64,000 nt of DNA from JBLXBZ01 sp048265185 (GCA_048265185.1 JBLXBZ010000003.1:248001-312000), one strand, 5' to 3'; positions 35,476-45,042 are shown, counted from the first letter of the stretch. Translations and numbers: made by a program. Notes: generated by a model from the letters alone, not told the origin.

Positions 35476-36795
35476 ATGACTTTCAGAATCTTAAAAACGG
35501 GGCTTGCGGCGTTGACGGTGGCGCTGCCATTGTCGATGTCATCTGCAAGCGCATATGAACTGACGATACCTTCGCTGGATTATCGCACGGGGCCTTATGC
35601 TCCAGGCGGCATTCCCTTCGCCAATGGATACGCCGATTATTTCACGCTTTTGAATGAGCGCGATGGGGGTATTAATGGCGCGCGGATCAATTTCGTCGAT
35701 TGTGAGACGGCTTATAACACTCAGCAGGGCGTTGAATGTTATGAGAGCACCAAGGATGTGGGAGAATCCAAGGCGCTCGTCTATCAGCCCCTTTCAACGG
35801 GCATCACCTATCAGTTGATCCCCAAAACGGCCGTGGATGAAATCCCGTTGTTCACCATGGGCTATGGCCGCACCAGCGCCGCCAACGGAAAAGTTTTTCC
35901 ATGGGTCTTCAACTTTCCCGGGACCTATTGGGACGCGGCTTCTGGCATGGTCAGCTACGCCGGGGCCATGGACGGGGGCATGGACAAATTGAAAGGCGAG
36001 ACCATCGCCCTTGTCTATCACAACTCCGCCTATGGCAAGGAGCCGATCAGAACCCTGCAGGAGTTGTCGAAAAAATATGGCTTCAAGTTGGAGCTGCTGC
36101 CTGTTGATCACCCCGGTCAGGAGCAAAAATCCACCTGGCTTCAAATCCGGCGCATGCAACCCGATTGGGTGTTCATGTGGGGCTGGGGCGTTATGAATCA
36201 GGTGGCGATAAAGGAGGCGGCGTCGATCCGTTTCCCTATGGATCATTTCATCGGCAATTGGTGGGCCGGTTCTGAACATGACGTGTTGCCGGCTGGCGAA
36301 GGCGCCAACGGTTATCTTTCCGCCACTTTCCATGCGCCAGGGGCGGACTTCCCTCTCCATAAAGAAATTCTGGAGACGGTTTACGGCGCGGGCAAAGGCG
36401 CGGGCGACGCCGAGCGCGTGGGCGAGGTTCTTTATAATCGCGGCCTCGTCGCCGCAGTCTGGACTGTTGAAGCCATTCGCAAGGCCATGGAGATCAAAGG
36501 CTCGAATGAGATAATCGGCAAGGATCTGCGCGAAGGTTTTGAGGCGCTGGACGTTCCTGAAGAGCGTTTGGCGGAGCTTGGACTTCCGGCCTTCACTTAT
36601 CCGGTGAAGATCACCTGCGCGGATCATTCCGACCCCGGCACTGTCTTGATCCAGCAATGGGACGCAGCTTCCAAGAATTGGAAAGTGGTGGCCTCGGGCA
36701 TTCAGCCGGACACTTCCGTCGTCGATCCTTTGGTCGCGGAAGATTCAGCCGCATACGCCAAGGAAAATAATATTACTCCACGTTCGTGCGAGTGA
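35476..36795 (+). CDS. Periplasmic substrate-binding protein of the liv-type transporter
   Basis: 439 residues with a signal peptide cut near SASAYE (residues 1-27). A type I periplasmic binding fold follows (Peripla_BP_6): GPYAPGGIPFANGYADYF binds ligand, a Cys pair CETAYNTQQGVEC near residues 75-88 may form a disulfide, and a second Cys pair is near the C-terminus. It is longer than LivJ/LivK (about 370), as are the binding proteins of aromatic and fatty-acid-type clusters. GGAGGAA lies 8 bases before the ATG. Substrate unknown. Confidence 0.9.
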   Translation: MTFRILKTGLAALTVALPLSMSSASAYELTIPSLDYRTGPYAPGGIPFANGYADYFTLLNERDGGINGARINFVDCETAYNTQQGVECYESTKDVGESKALVYQPLSTGITYQLIPKTAVDEIPLFTMGYGRTSAANGKVFPWVFNFPGTYWDAASGMVSYAGAMDGGMDKLKGETIALVYHNSAYGKEPIRTLQELSKKYGFKLELLPVDHPGQEQKSTWLQIRRMQPDWVFMWGWGVMNQVAIKEAASIRFPMDHFIGNWWAGSEHDVLPAGEGANGYLSATFHAPGADFPLHKEILETVYGAGKGAGDAERVGEVLYNRGLVAAVWTVEAIRKAMEIKGSNEIIGKDLREGFEALDVPEERLAELGLPAFTYPVKITCADHSDPGTVLIQQWDAASKNWKVVASGIQPDTSVVDPLVAEDSAAYAKENNITPRSCE

Positions 36796-36829
36796 TTTCA
36801 ACGCCTTTGGTTGAGTGAGGAATATGAAA

Positions 36830-37648
36830 ATGAGCGAGACGCAAGGCCCCCCTATATTGGCGGTTAACAATATTGAGGTGATCTATAACCACGTGATCCT
36901 TGTGTTGAAAGGCGTCTCGCTCACCGTGCCGAAAGGCGGCGTTGTCGCCCTTCTTGGCGCGAACGGCGCCGGGAAGACCACCACCTTGAAAGCCGTCTCT
37001 AACCTTTTGAGGGCAGAGCGGGGCGAGGTGACCAAAGGTTCCATCGTCTTTGAAGGGGAACAGGTGGAGGCGCTGTCTCCCAATGAGCTGGTGCGCCGGG
37101 GGTGCATTCAGGTGATGGAGGGGCGGCATTGTTTTGGTCATTTGACTATTGAGGAAAACCTCCTGACGGGCGCTTTTACGCGTCGTGACGGGGCGAGCGC
37201 GGTGAAAGCCGACCTGGAGAAGGTTTATGCTTATTTCCCGCGGTTGCTGGAGCGCCGCTTCAGTCAGGCGGGCTACACCTCTGGTGGGGAGCAGCAAATG
37301 TGCGCCATTGGCCGGGCGCTTATGAGCAACCCGAAGATGATTTTGCTCGACGAGCCGTCTATGGGGCTTGCGCCGCAATTGGTTGAAGAAATTTTCGAGA
37401 TCGTCAGGGAGTTGAACCAGAAGGAAGGCGTGTCTTTCCTGTTGGCTGAGCAAAACACGAATGTGGCGCTTCGCTATGCGACTTACGGCTATATCGTCGA
37501 GGCGGGACGCATCGTGCTCGACGGCGCCGCCAAGGCGCTGCGGGAAAACGAAGACGTCAAGGAATTTTACCTGGGCGTTGGCGGCGAGGGGCGCAAATCA
37601 TTTCGTAATGTCAAGCATTACAAACGGCGTAAGCGCTGGCTCGCATGA
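36830..37648 (+). CDS. livF: Branched-chain type ABC transporter ATPase LivF
   Basis: 272 residues. Walker A is GANGAGKTT, the signature YTSGGEQQMCAIGRALM and Walker B ILLDEPSMGLAP. The start at 36830 is preferred over ATG 36824 and GTG 36815 because TGAGG lies 9 bases upstream. The C-terminus has an extra basic segment (HYKRRKRW). It is the second nucleotide-binding subunit of the transporter. The next gene starts 101 bases later. Confidence 0.92.
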   Translation: MSETQGPPILAVNNIEVIYNHVILVLKGVSLTVPKGGVVALLGANGAGKTTTLKAVSNLLRAERGEVTKGSIVFEGEQVEALSPNELVRRGCIQVMEGRHCFGHLTIEENLLTGAFTRRDGASAVKADLEKVYAYFPRLLERRFSQAGYTSGGEQQMCAIGRALMSNPKMILLDEPSMGLAPQLVEEIFEIVRELNQKEGVSFLLAEQNTNVALRYATYGYIVEAGRIVLDGAAKALRENEDVKEFYLGVGGEGRKSFRNVKHYKRRKRWLA

Positions 37649-37749
37649 GTTGGGGTTAGTTTGGCCGTGTGAAGTCAAGCCTTTATAAGCAGGGCGCTGG
37701 TCGCCTTTGTCAAATTTGAGAGGGAGCGCTCTGCGGGGCGAGGGAGAGC

Positions 37750-38988
37750 ATGATCGGCGAGCATTTTGACAGTCTTGAGACGCGCGCGCCGGCGGAGCGG
37801 GAAGCGGAGCTGTTTGCGCGTTTGCCTGAAGTTCTCGCCAATGCGGTGGCAAATGCGCCGGGTTGGGCCCGTCACCTTGCGGGTTATGACCTATCCGCCG
37901 TCACGTCCCGGGCGGATTTGGCCCGCTTGCCGGTGTTGCGGAAGGCGGAGCTTATGGCGGCGCAAAAAGAGCGTCCGCCTTTTGGGGAGTTCGCGGTGAG
38001 CGGCCCCGCCGGTTTTGAGCGCGTTTATATGTCGCCGGGGCCGGTTTTTGAGCCTCATGGCGAAGGAGCGGACCCTTGGAGCGGGGCCCGCGCGCTTTTC
38101 GCGGCCGGATTGCGCCCCGGTGACGTGGTGCATAATGCTTTCGCCTATCATATGACGCCCGGAGGGTTCATTCTGGACCACGGCGCGCGGGCGTTGGGCT
38201 GCGCGGTGTTTCCCGCCGGCGTCGGCAACACGGAAATGCAGCTGCAAGCGATATCCAGCTTGAAGCCCACGGCCTATACGGGAACGCCGGATTATCTGAA
38301 AGTTCTGCTCGATAAGGCGCTGGAGATGAAATGCGACGTTTCCTCCATCACCAGAGGGCTGGTGTCTGGCGGCGCGCTGTTTCCCTCGCTGCGTCAGGAG
38401 TACCTGGAGCGCGGCGTTCATATGCGTCAATGCTACGCCACGGCGGAACTAGGCGTGATCGCCTATGAAACCATGGTGGATGAGGGATTGATCGTTAGCG
38501 AAGGCTTGATTGTCGAAATCGTCCGGCCGGGAACCGATGATCCGGTTCCTGACGGAGAAATCGGGGAGTTGGTGGTCACCAATTTCAGCGCCGGCTATCC
38601 GATGATTCGCTTTGGCACAGGCGATTTATCGGCCGTGGCCGAGGGCGCGTCGCGCTGCGGGCGCACCAACATCCGCATTAAGGGCTGGATGGGGCGGGCG
38701 GACCAACGCACGAAAGTGAAGGGAATGTTCGTCGACCCCAAGCAGATTGCGGAATTGCGCGCGCGTCACCCGCAGGTTCTCAACGCCCGGCTTGTGATTG
38801 AACGCCGCAATGAGCAAGATTTCATGACGCTTCATTACGAGAGTGAGATGATGACGCCTGATTTTGAAATGGTCCTTGGCGAAAGCTTGCGAGAGCTCAC
38901 CAAGTTGAAGGGCGCGGTGGCGCGCGCTGCGCGCGGGTCGTTGCCGAAAGACGGAAAAGTGGTGAGTGACGAGCGTAATTACGATTGA
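37750..38988 (+). CDS. Phenylacetate-CoA ligase-like protein
   Basis: 412 residues of the PaaK-like ANL ligase family. Visible features are LPVLRKAELM near residue 59, an adenylate-forming block around SGGALFPSLRQEYLERG, a YATAELGVIAYE segment in the place of YGxTE, and GELVVTNF before RFGTGDLS, and a C-terminal lid. The N-terminal ATP loop does not show the usual SSGTTG; instead VYMSPGPVFEPHG occupies that place, as in the subgroup linked to liv transporters. It likely activates an aromatic or short acid to CoA; activity on phenylacetate is not shown. Confidence 0.85.
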   Translation: MIGEHFDSLETRAPAEREAELFARLPEVLANAVANAPGWARHLAGYDLSAVTSRADLARLPVLRKAELMAAQKERPPFGEFAVSGPAGFERVYMSPGPVFEPHGEGADPWSGARALFAAGLRPGDVVHNAFAYHMTPGGFILDHGARALGCAVFPAGVGNTEMQLQAISSLKPTAYTGTPDYLKVLLDKALEMKCDVSSITRGLVSGGALFPSLRQEYLERGVHMRQCYATAELGVIAYETMVDEGLIVSEGLIVEIVRPGTDDPVPDGEIGELVVTNFSAGYPMIRFGTGDLSAVAEGASRCGRTNIRIKGWMGRADQRTKVKGMFVDPKQIAELRARHPQVLNARLVIERRNEQDFMTLHYESEMMTPDFEMVLGESLRELTKLKGAVARAARGSLPKDGKVVSDERNYD

Positions 38989-39174
38989 AACTGAAGGCGC
39001 GGCTTTCGCACGAGCGTTGCGCTTCCGTTTTTTGAGTATAAAGGCGCATCTCGCCGTAAAAAAGTCATATGCTGTTGCTTTTAGCGGGTGTCGTGGCGGC
39101 CTTGCGCTGGCGAGCTTAGCGACATACACAACTTGCAAATCTGCACGGCTTGAAATTCGGCGAACGGTGGTACC

Positions 39175-40185
39175 ATGGAACATCCCTCAGCACGCTCTGC
39201 GTCTCTTAAATCCAATTCAGAGCGGACCTGGGTCGCTTCGGCGCTACGAACGGTTCAGACGGAAATTGACGGTCTGGAAGCGCTGCGTAACGCCCTCGCC
39301 AGTGAACTGGGCGCCCCATTTGACGAGGCGGCGCGTTTGATTTGCTCGATTTCCGGCCGATTGATTATCACCGGCATTGGAAAAAGCGGCCATATTGGCG
39401 CGAAAATGGCGGCGACTCTGGCTTCCACAGGCACCCCTGCTTCTTTCGTGCACGCCAGTGAAGCCAGCCATGGCGATCTGGGCATGATCACCGATCAGGA
39501 CGCCGTTGTGGCGATTTCTTGGTCAGGTGAAACACAGGAGCTGGCGAGCACCATCGCCTATACGCGGCGTTTCAAGGTGCCGTTGATCGCCATCACCTCG
39601 CGCAAAGATAGCGCGCTTGGCAAGGCTGCCGACATTATTCTGGCCATGCCGAAGGTCACCGAGGCCTGTCCGCATGGGTTGGCGCCGACCACTTCGACCA
39701 TATTGCAGATGGCGACGGGGGACGCATTGGCCATCGCTTTGCTTGAGGTGCGTGGTTTCACAGCTCAGGATTTTAAGATTTTTCATCCTGGAGGACGTCT
39801 TGGCGCCAGCTTGCGTCACGCCCGCGACATCATGCATTCGGGCGCGTCCATGCCTTTGGCCGATGCGAATATGTTGATGCGCGAAGCGATTTTGCTCATG
39901 ACCCAAAAAGGCTTCGGGGTTCTTGGGGTGGTGGATGAACTCGGCCGCCTTGTGGGGGTTATCACCGATGGTGATTTGCGTCGTCATTTGTCTTCGGACT
40001 TTCTGGACAAGAAAGCGGGCGACGTCATGACCCGCGACCCGAAAACGATTTCTCCGGATTTGCTGGTGGCCTCCACTTTGGAGTTCGTCAACACGGCTTC
40101 GATCACATCCGTATTCGTGGTCTCGGATGGACGCCCTGTGGGAATTATTCACCTGCATGATCTTTTGCGCATCGGCGCGGCGTAA
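39175..40185 (+). CDS. kdsD: Arabinose-5-phosphate isomerase
   Basis: 336 residues. An SIS domain (about 40-175) with GIGKSGHIGAKMAATLASTGTPASFVHA-type motif, split as GIGKSGHIG and ASTGTPA, isomerises ribulose-5-phosphate to arabinose-5-phosphate for KDO and lipopolysaccharide. Two CBS domains follow at about 210-330. The catalytic-type residues Lys in GKSGH and His in FHPGG are present. The gene lies alone, ended by a terminator at 40228. KDO synthesis supports a Gram-negative host. Confidence 0.95.
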   Translation: MEHPSARSASLKSNSERTWVASALRTVQTEIDGLEALRNALASELGAPFDEAARLICSISGRLIITGIGKSGHIGAKMAATLASTGTPASFVHASEASHGDLGMITDQDAVVAISWSGETQELASTIAYTRRFKVPLIAITSRKDSALGKAADIILAMPKVTEACPHGLAPTTSTILQMATGDALAIALLEVRGFTAQDFKIFHPGGRLGASLRHARDIMHSGASMPLADANMLMREAILLMTQKGFGVLGVVDELGRLVGVITDGDLRRHLSSDFLDKKAGDVMTRDPKTISPDLLVASTLEFVNTASITSVFVVSDGRPVGIIHLHDLLRIGAA

Positions 40186-40227
40186 GGAAAGCGCGCTTTC
40201 AAGTATTTCCTGTCTTTAAAGGCATGT

Positions 40228-40255
40228 GGGCGCCGGCAAGTCGGCGCCCGTTTTA
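40228..40255 (+). terminator. Rho-independent terminator after kdsD
   Basis: An 8-bp GC stem (40228-40235 with 40242-40249) with a six-base loop is followed by G and four T. It lies 42 bases after the kdsD stop. Confidence 0.85.
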
Positions 40256-40411
40256 ATTATTGACGCTCGTGTTAGGGCTTTGTTTACCTTAATGGGAGTT
40301 AAGAAATTTTGTTCTTTTCCCGGTCTCCGTTAGGGAAAATTTAGCCATAGCTGTTTTAAAGTGCCCCATGAGAATTAGCGGAAATGGTCTGCTGGAAATC
40401 GTGGTGTGTCG

Positions 40412-41179
40412 ATGGATTTTGCAACAATAATTGGCATCGTCGTGGCTTTCGCCGTTGTGGTGATCGCTATTTTTCTCGGCGGCAACATCACTCAGTTTAT
40501 CGATGTTCCTTCAATGCTGATCGTGATCGGCGGAGGGCTTGCGGCGACTTTGGTGCGTTTTCCTTTGTCTGGGATTGGCAGCGCTTTCAGCGTTGGCGGT
40601 AAGGTGGCGTTCACCCACAAGAAAGCGGACCCGCGCGATTTGATCGAAGAAATCAGCAATCTAGCTGATGTGGTGCGCAAATCCGGTCCGTTGGGGCTTG
40701 AGAATATTGCGGTCTCTGACGTGAATCTGGCGAAAGGCGTGCAATATATCGCCGACGGTTATGAATTGGATTTCATCAAGGAAACCATGGAGCGTGAGCG
40801 GGATCTTTATCTGGAGCGCTTGCAGGTCGGCCGGAAGGTGTTCAAGGCCCTGGGCGATTCCGCGCCGGCCTTTGGCATGATTGGAACGCTTGTCGGTCTC
40901 GTGCAGATGCTGGCGACGATGGACGACCCGTCAACCATTGGACCGTCAATGGCGATTGCGCTGCTGACGACGCTTTATGGGGCTCTTATCTCCAACGTCA
41001 TTTGTTTGCCCATCGTTGATAAACTGGATTCCAAATTCGAAGTTGAAGAGGTCAATCAGACTCTCGTTATCGATGGCGTTCTGCAAATTCGTGAGAATAA
41101 GAGTCCGGCGATTATTCGCGAGATGCTTATCGCCTATATGCCGGAAAAATCCAGAGCCGCCATGGCTGAAGCGGCATAG
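40412..41179 (+). CDS. pomA: Flagellar motor stator protein, PomA/MotA type
   Basis: 255 residues from ATG 40412 (GTG 40406 is possible). Four helices: two near the start, two after residue 145, with a large cytoplasmic loop that carries the charged residues for rotor contact (FTHKKADPRDLIEEI onwards). APAFGMIGTLVGLVQML contains the ion-pathway Pro/Gly set of MotA/PomA. Its short loop and length resemble the sodium-type PomA, and the pomB gene follows 58 bases later. Sodium use is an inference. An AT-rich promoter region precedes it. Confidence 0.9.
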   Translation: MDFATIIGIVVAFAVVVIAIFLGGNITQFIDVPSMLIVIGGGLAATLVRFPLSGIGSAFSVGGKVAFTHKKADPRDLIEEISNLADVVRKSGPLGLENIAVSDVNLAKGVQYIADGYELDFIKETMERERDLYLERLQVGRKVFKALGDSAPAFGMIGTLVGLVQMLATMDDPSTIGPSMAIALLTTLYGALISNVICLPIVDKLDSKFEVEEVNQTLVIDGVLQIRENKSPAIIREMLIAYMPEKSRAAMAEAA

Positions 41180-41237
41180 GCGAGAGCGCCCCAAAGGCGG
41201 ACAGAACCGAAACAGATGATGCGATTAGAGGCGGCGG

Positions 41238-42092
41238 ATGGCTCGTAAAAAACAGCAAGGCGGGGGAGGCGCGCCAGACTGGTTGGTCACATTTGCGGAT
41301 CTTATGTCGCTTCTTGTGTGCTTTTTCGTCCTTATTATTTCCTTTTCTATTCAAGATAAGCAAAAGCTTCAGGTGGTCGCCGGTTCAATGCGCGAAGCCT
41401 TTGGCGTCAAGGAGACGTCGCGGCGCAATGGCGTTATCGAGATCGAGGGTATTCCTGTTCGCGAGTATATGAAGAAAGTCAGTCAGTCCAGTCAGGAACT
41501 GGATTCGAACTTTGCGGCGCAGCGTCATGAACAGCGAAAACAGCAGGGCGCGGAGGCGAATACTCATTCAGTTCATGAGACGGATATTGAGCAGCCTCGT
41601 CAATTCGCCACCGCAGCCGCTTCCTTGCGCCAAGCCATGCAGGAATTACCTGAAATCACCGAAGTTTCCTCAAATGTGATTCTTGAGGAGACGGACGAGG
41701 GGCTTAATATTCTGCTTGTCGATCAGGATGGGCGTTCAATGTTCCCTGAGGGATCGAAATTTCCTTATGAGACCACGCGTAGCCTGTTGGTGAAAATGGC
41801 GCCGGTGCTGGCGCAAATGCCTAATCGAATTGAGGTCACGGGGCATACCACCAGCGGCGGCGGCGCGCTCGATCCGAATTACACAGGTTGGGAGCTTTCC
41901 GCGGATCGGGCGAATGCCGCACGGCAAATTTTGGTGGAATATGGCGTGCCGGAAGATCGCTTTTACGGTGTTGTTGGAAAAGCTGACAGCGAACCTTTGT
42001 TTCCAAATGATCCGTTTTTGGCGGCGAACCGCCGGATTGGAATTTTGCTGATGGCGGAAAAGCCGCCATTGCCGGTGGGGTATAATCCATAG
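41238..42092 (+). CDS. pomB: Flagellar motor stator protein, PomB/MotB type
   Basis: 284 residues. One N-terminal helix (about residues 18-38) contains the ion-binding Asp in FADLMSLLVCFF. A plug and linker follow, then an OmpA-like peptidoglycan-binding domain at about 150-275 with VTGHTTSGGG and NYTGWELSADRANAARQIL motifs. GGCGG lies 6 bases before the ATG. Together with PomA it anchors the stator to the cell wall, so the organism, or its ancestor, is motile. Confidence 0.93.
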   Translation: MARKKQQGGGGAPDWLVTFADLMSLLVCFFVLIISFSIQDKQKLQVVAGSMREAFGVKETSRRNGVIEIEGIPVREYMKKVSQSSQELDSNFAAQRHEQRKQQGAEANTHSVHETDIEQPRQFATAAASLRQAMQELPEITEVSSNVILEETDEGLNILLVDQDGRSMFPEGSKFPYETTRSLLVKMAPVLAQMPNRIEVTGHTTSGGGALDPNYTGWELSADRANAARQILVEYGVPEDRFYGVVGKADSEPLFPNDPFLAANRRIGILLMAEKPPLPVGYNP

Positions 42093-42135
42093 GGCTTATG
42101 GTGAGGGCGATGGCGGGTTGATGAGCGCGTTCGTC

Positions 42136-42176
42136 TCTCCCGCCGCTCCATTCCCATGAGGGGCGGGGCGGGGGAG
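42136..42176. terminator. GC-rich hairpin between convergent pomB and nfeD genes
   Basis: CTCCC and GAGGGGG-type arms pair imperfectly with two bulges, followed on the plus strand by GCTTTT. It sits 44 bases after the pomB stop and 13 before the nfeD stop, so it may serve both strands. Confidence 0.4.
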
Positions 42177-42189
42177 GCTTTTCAAGGGG

Positions 42190-42648
42190 TTAAATTTCTA
42201 CCGCTTCAATGATTAGCGAAGCGTTTTCAACGCTTGTGACGCGTACTTTCGAACCTGCAGGCAGGTCTGGACCGCGAACCCGCCAGATCGTATCGCCAAC
42301 TTTCAACCGCCCTGCGCCTTGGCTGATCGGCTCCGATAGAATGAACTCACGCCCCACGTAGCGTGTGCCGCCGCGGTTCAGCAAGGGGTCATCGCCCTCG
42401 CGGTTGTTTTTGCGCAGGACATAGCGACCTGAGAAAAGGCTTACGGCGGACAACACGACAAACAGAACAAGATTCACCTGCCAACTGAGGTCCGCCACCA
42501 GCGCTATCGTCCCAACGAGCACTGCGGCGATGGCGAACCAAAGGAAGAAGGAGCCGGGCGCCAAGATTTCAAGTCCTAGGAGAAATAGACCTAAAATCCA
42601 CCAGGACCATGGGCCAAGCTCATGAACGATGCGTTCGATCAGGCTCAC
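42190..42648 (-). CDS. NfeD-like membrane protein
   Basis: 152 residues. Three hydrophobic segments in the first 75 residues, with LGLEILAPGSFFLWFAIAAVLVG, then a soluble OB-fold NfeD domain at about 85-150 (GRLKVGDTIWRV). The start is a GTG whose last bases overlap the SPFH gene stop (GTGA, 42645-42648). NfeD and SPFH proteins pair in membrane microdomains and protein quality control. The gene order SPFH-NfeD is conserved in bacteria. Confidence 0.9.
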   Translation of the reverse strand: MSLIERIVHELGPWSWWILGLFLLGLEILAPGSFFLWFAIAAVLVGTIALVADLSWQVNLVLFVVLSAVSLFSGRYVLRKNNREGDDPLLNRGGTRYVGREFILSEPISQGAGRLKVGDTIWRVRGPDLPAGSKVRVTSVENASLIIEAVEI

Positions 42649-43652
42649 TCGGCGCCTCCGGTTTCATTTTGGGCGCTCGTGTTGGGGATGCGGGAAGATT
42701 TTACGCGCTTGGAGGTTTTTTCACCGTCGCCGCTGAAAGCTTCCTTGGCGATTTCGGTGATGCCGGCGAGAGAGCCCAGCATTGAAGTAGCCTCCATTGG
42801 CATCAGCATTATCTTTTGATTTGGCGAATTGGCGAATTTCCCAAAGGCCTCCACATATTTGTTGGCGACGAAGTAGTTGATGGCCTGCACGTCGCCTTGC
42901 TCAATAGCCGCGCTGACCATTTGCGTGGCTTTTGCTTCCGCTTCCGCTTCTCGCTCCCGTGCTTCCGCGTCGCGGAATGCGGCTTCCCGGCGACCTTCCG
43001 CAGCGAGAATAAGGCCTTGTTTTTCACCCTCGGCCTTGAGTATTTGAGATTGCCGCTTGCCTTCAGCCTCAAGAATCGCCGCGCGTTTTTCGCGCTCCGC
43101 CTTCATTTGTCGCCCCATGGCGTCAACGAGGTCCAGAGGAGGGTTGATGTCCTTGATTTCGATGCGGGTGATTTTGATGCCCCAAGGCTCTACGGCGGCG
43201 TCGACGACGCGGAGCAGCTTTTCATTTATTTCGTCGCGATTGGAAAGCAGCTGATCCAGATCCATCGAACCCATAACGGAGCGAATGTTTGTCATCGTTA
43301 GGTTGAGGATGGCGTTTTTCAAACCCATGACTTCATAGGCGGCGCGGGCGGCGTTGAGAATTTGATAATAGGTGACGCCGTCGACGGTGACCGTGGCGTT
43401 GTCGCGGGTGATCACCTCCTGCGAGGGAACGTCGAGGACTTGCTCCATGACGTTCAGCTTGTGACCAATTTTATCGATGAAGGGAAGAACGAAATTTAGG
43501 CCGGGCGTGAGTGTTTTGCGATAGCGGCCAAAACGTTCGATTGTGTAATTATATCCTTGAGGTATTGTTTTCACACCTGCGAAGAATGTCAAAATAACGA
43601 GCAGGAGTAGAACGATTAGAGCGATGTCAAAGCCCTGGATTGCAGGCGGCAT
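42645..43652 (-). CDS. qmcA: SPFH/stomatin-type membrane protein (QmcA-like)
   Basis: 335 residues. One N-terminal helix (about 8-25), then an SPFH/band 7 domain at about 28-180 with IPQGYNYTIERFGRY and YQILNAARAAYEVMG, then a long Ala/Glu-rich coiled coil at about 190-270 (KAEREKRAAILEAEG). The C-terminal 60 residues are charged and disordered. Acts as an oligomeric scaffold at the inner membrane, often with FtsH and NfeD partners. Cotranscribed with the NfeD gene. Confidence 0.92.
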   Translation of the reverse strand: MPPAIQGFDIALIVLLLLVILTFFAGVKTIPQGYNYTIERFGRYRKTLTPGLNFVLPFIDKIGHKLNVMEQVLDVPSQEVITRDNATVTVDGVTYYQILNAARAAYEVMGLKNAILNLTMTNIRSVMGSMDLDQLLSNRDEINEKLLRVVDAAVEPWGIKITRIEIKDINPPLDLVDAMGRQMKAEREKRAAILEAEGKRQSQILKAEGEKQGLILAAEGRREAAFRDAEAREREAEAEAKATQMVSAAIEQGDVQAINYFVANKYVEAFGKFANSPNQKIMLMPMEATSMLGSLAGITEIAKEAFSGDGEKTSKRVKSSRIPNTSAQNETGGAE

Positions 43653-43771
43653 GAATTTATTCCCGGCGATAGAGGATGATGGATGTAATTATCGCATGTT
43701 TCACTCAAATCGCCAGAGAGTTGTGGCGCAAATTAGGCGGTGATTTGTTAATATATCTCATGGGGCGCGGA

Positions 43772-44830
43772 TTACGCCGACCAGCCTCCCAATTCACGCC
43801 GAGCTACGCTTTCAAGCACTTCGACGCCTAGGTCGCTGTCATTCAGGCATGGAATGTGAGAAAATTCTGAGCCGCCGTGTTCAAGGAATATGTCCTTTAC
43901 TTCTCCTGCGATTTCCTCGAGCGTTTCAAGGCAGTCGGCGACAAAGCCCGGGTTGAGAATCGCTATGCGCTTCACGCCGTCTTTCGCTAAAGCCTCCACG
44001 GTTTTATCCGTGTAGGGCTGAAGCCATTCCTCTGGTCCGAAGCGTGATTGGAACGTGAGCCTCAGTTTATCTTCAGACCACCCGAGTCTCTCGCGCAGCA
44101 GCCGCGCGGTTTTCGCGCAGTGGCAATAATATGGATCGCCCTTTTTGAAATAAGATTGCGGAATTCCGTGAAAGGAGGCCAAAACCACTTCGGGTTCGAA
44201 ATCAAGGTTTGCGAGATGGTTTTCTATGGATTGGGCGAGGGCGTTGATATAAATCGGATCGTCGTGATAGGGCGGCACGGTGCGCAAGGCCGGTTGCCAG
44301 CGCATTTTCATGAGCGTTTGAAAGGCCACGTCGTTGACTGTGGCGGTGGTGCTAGCCGAATATTGCGGATAGAGGGGGAACAGGAGAATGCGCTCGCAAC
44401 CCTGTTCTTTCATGCGGGTTAGTCGCTCTGCTATCGATGGATCGCCATATCGCATCGCCCAATCAACCTGAACCTTTGCTCCCGCCGTATTGAAAGCCGA
44501 GTGCAGCTTTTCCGTTTGTGAGCGAGTGATGGTGCGCAAGGGAGATTCGTCTTTCTCCTTGTTCCAGATTTCCTCGTAAGCCTTGCCGGACTTTCCCGGT
44601 CTGGTCGTTAGAACGATTCCATTGAGAATCGGATACCAAAGAATCCGAGGGGTTTCGATGACCCGTCGATCTGATAGAAATTGCTTCAGATATCGCCGCA
44701 TGGACCAGTAATCGGTTCCATCGGGCGTTCCCAGATTGACCAGCAAAACGCCGACTTTGCCGTGATTGACAGAAGGATGAGCCGCTGGTTTCACGGAAGA
44801 GTGTGACGTTGGGGGGGATGCATTGGTCAT
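43772..44830 (-). CDS. hemH: Ferrochelatase
   Basis: 352 residues from the ATG at 44830 (MTNASPPTSHSSV); a frame to 44884 adds basic residues not typical of the family. Inserts ferrous iron into protoporphyrin IX, the last haem step, at the inner face of the membrane. The catalytic His is in ASFHGIPQSYF, the second conserved region is FQSRFGPEEWLQPYTDK and the final one GFVADCLETLEEI. It lies between the SPFH gene and the RTX protein gene, all on the minus strand but with gaps over 100 bases. Confidence 0.95.
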   Translation of the reverse strand: MTNASPPTSHSSVKPAAHPSVNHGKVGVLLVNLGTPDGTDYWSMRRYLKQFLSDRRVIETPRILWYPILNGIVLTTRPGKSGKAYEEIWNKEKDESPLRTITRSQTEKLHSAFNTAGAKVQVDWAMRYGDPSIAERLTRMKEQGCERILLFPLYPQYSASTTATVNDVAFQTLMKMRWQPALRTVPPYHDDPIYINALAQSIENHLANLDFEPEVVLASFHGIPQSYFKKGDPYYCHCAKTARLLRERLGWSEDKLRLTFQSRFGPEEWLQPYTDKTVEALAKDGVKRIAILNPGFVADCLETLEEIAGEVKDIFLEHGGSEFSHIPCLNDSDLGVEVLESVARRELGGWSA

Positions 44831-45000
44831 TTGGGCCGCCTGACGTGATTTTGAACCGGCGCGATGGCGCCTAGTCTGGGGCAAGATAGTTCACAAGTCT
44901 CCCACGTCCAGTGTCTTCTGAAGATTTTGCTCGGCTCTTTCGAGCTCTTTTGCGTGGGTGACTCTATTTTTAAGGTCCGACTCGGGTTTTGTCTTTGATG

Positions 45001-45029
45001 CCGCGACGAGACCTTTTGTCACGTCGCGG
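45001..45029 (-). terminator. Hairpin after the RTX protein gene
   Basis: An 8-bp stem (CCGCGACG at 45001-45008 with CGTCGCGG at 45022-45029) begins 13 bases beyond the stop on the minus strand. No T run follows, so termination efficiency is uncertain. Confidence 0.45.
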
Positions 45030-45042
45030 GATTAGCTTATTA

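Noticed and set aside
38966..39340. 124-codon plus-strand frame between the PaaK-like gene and kdsD
   Set aside because: Overlaps both genes out of frame; its sequence shows no domain and kdsD is certain.
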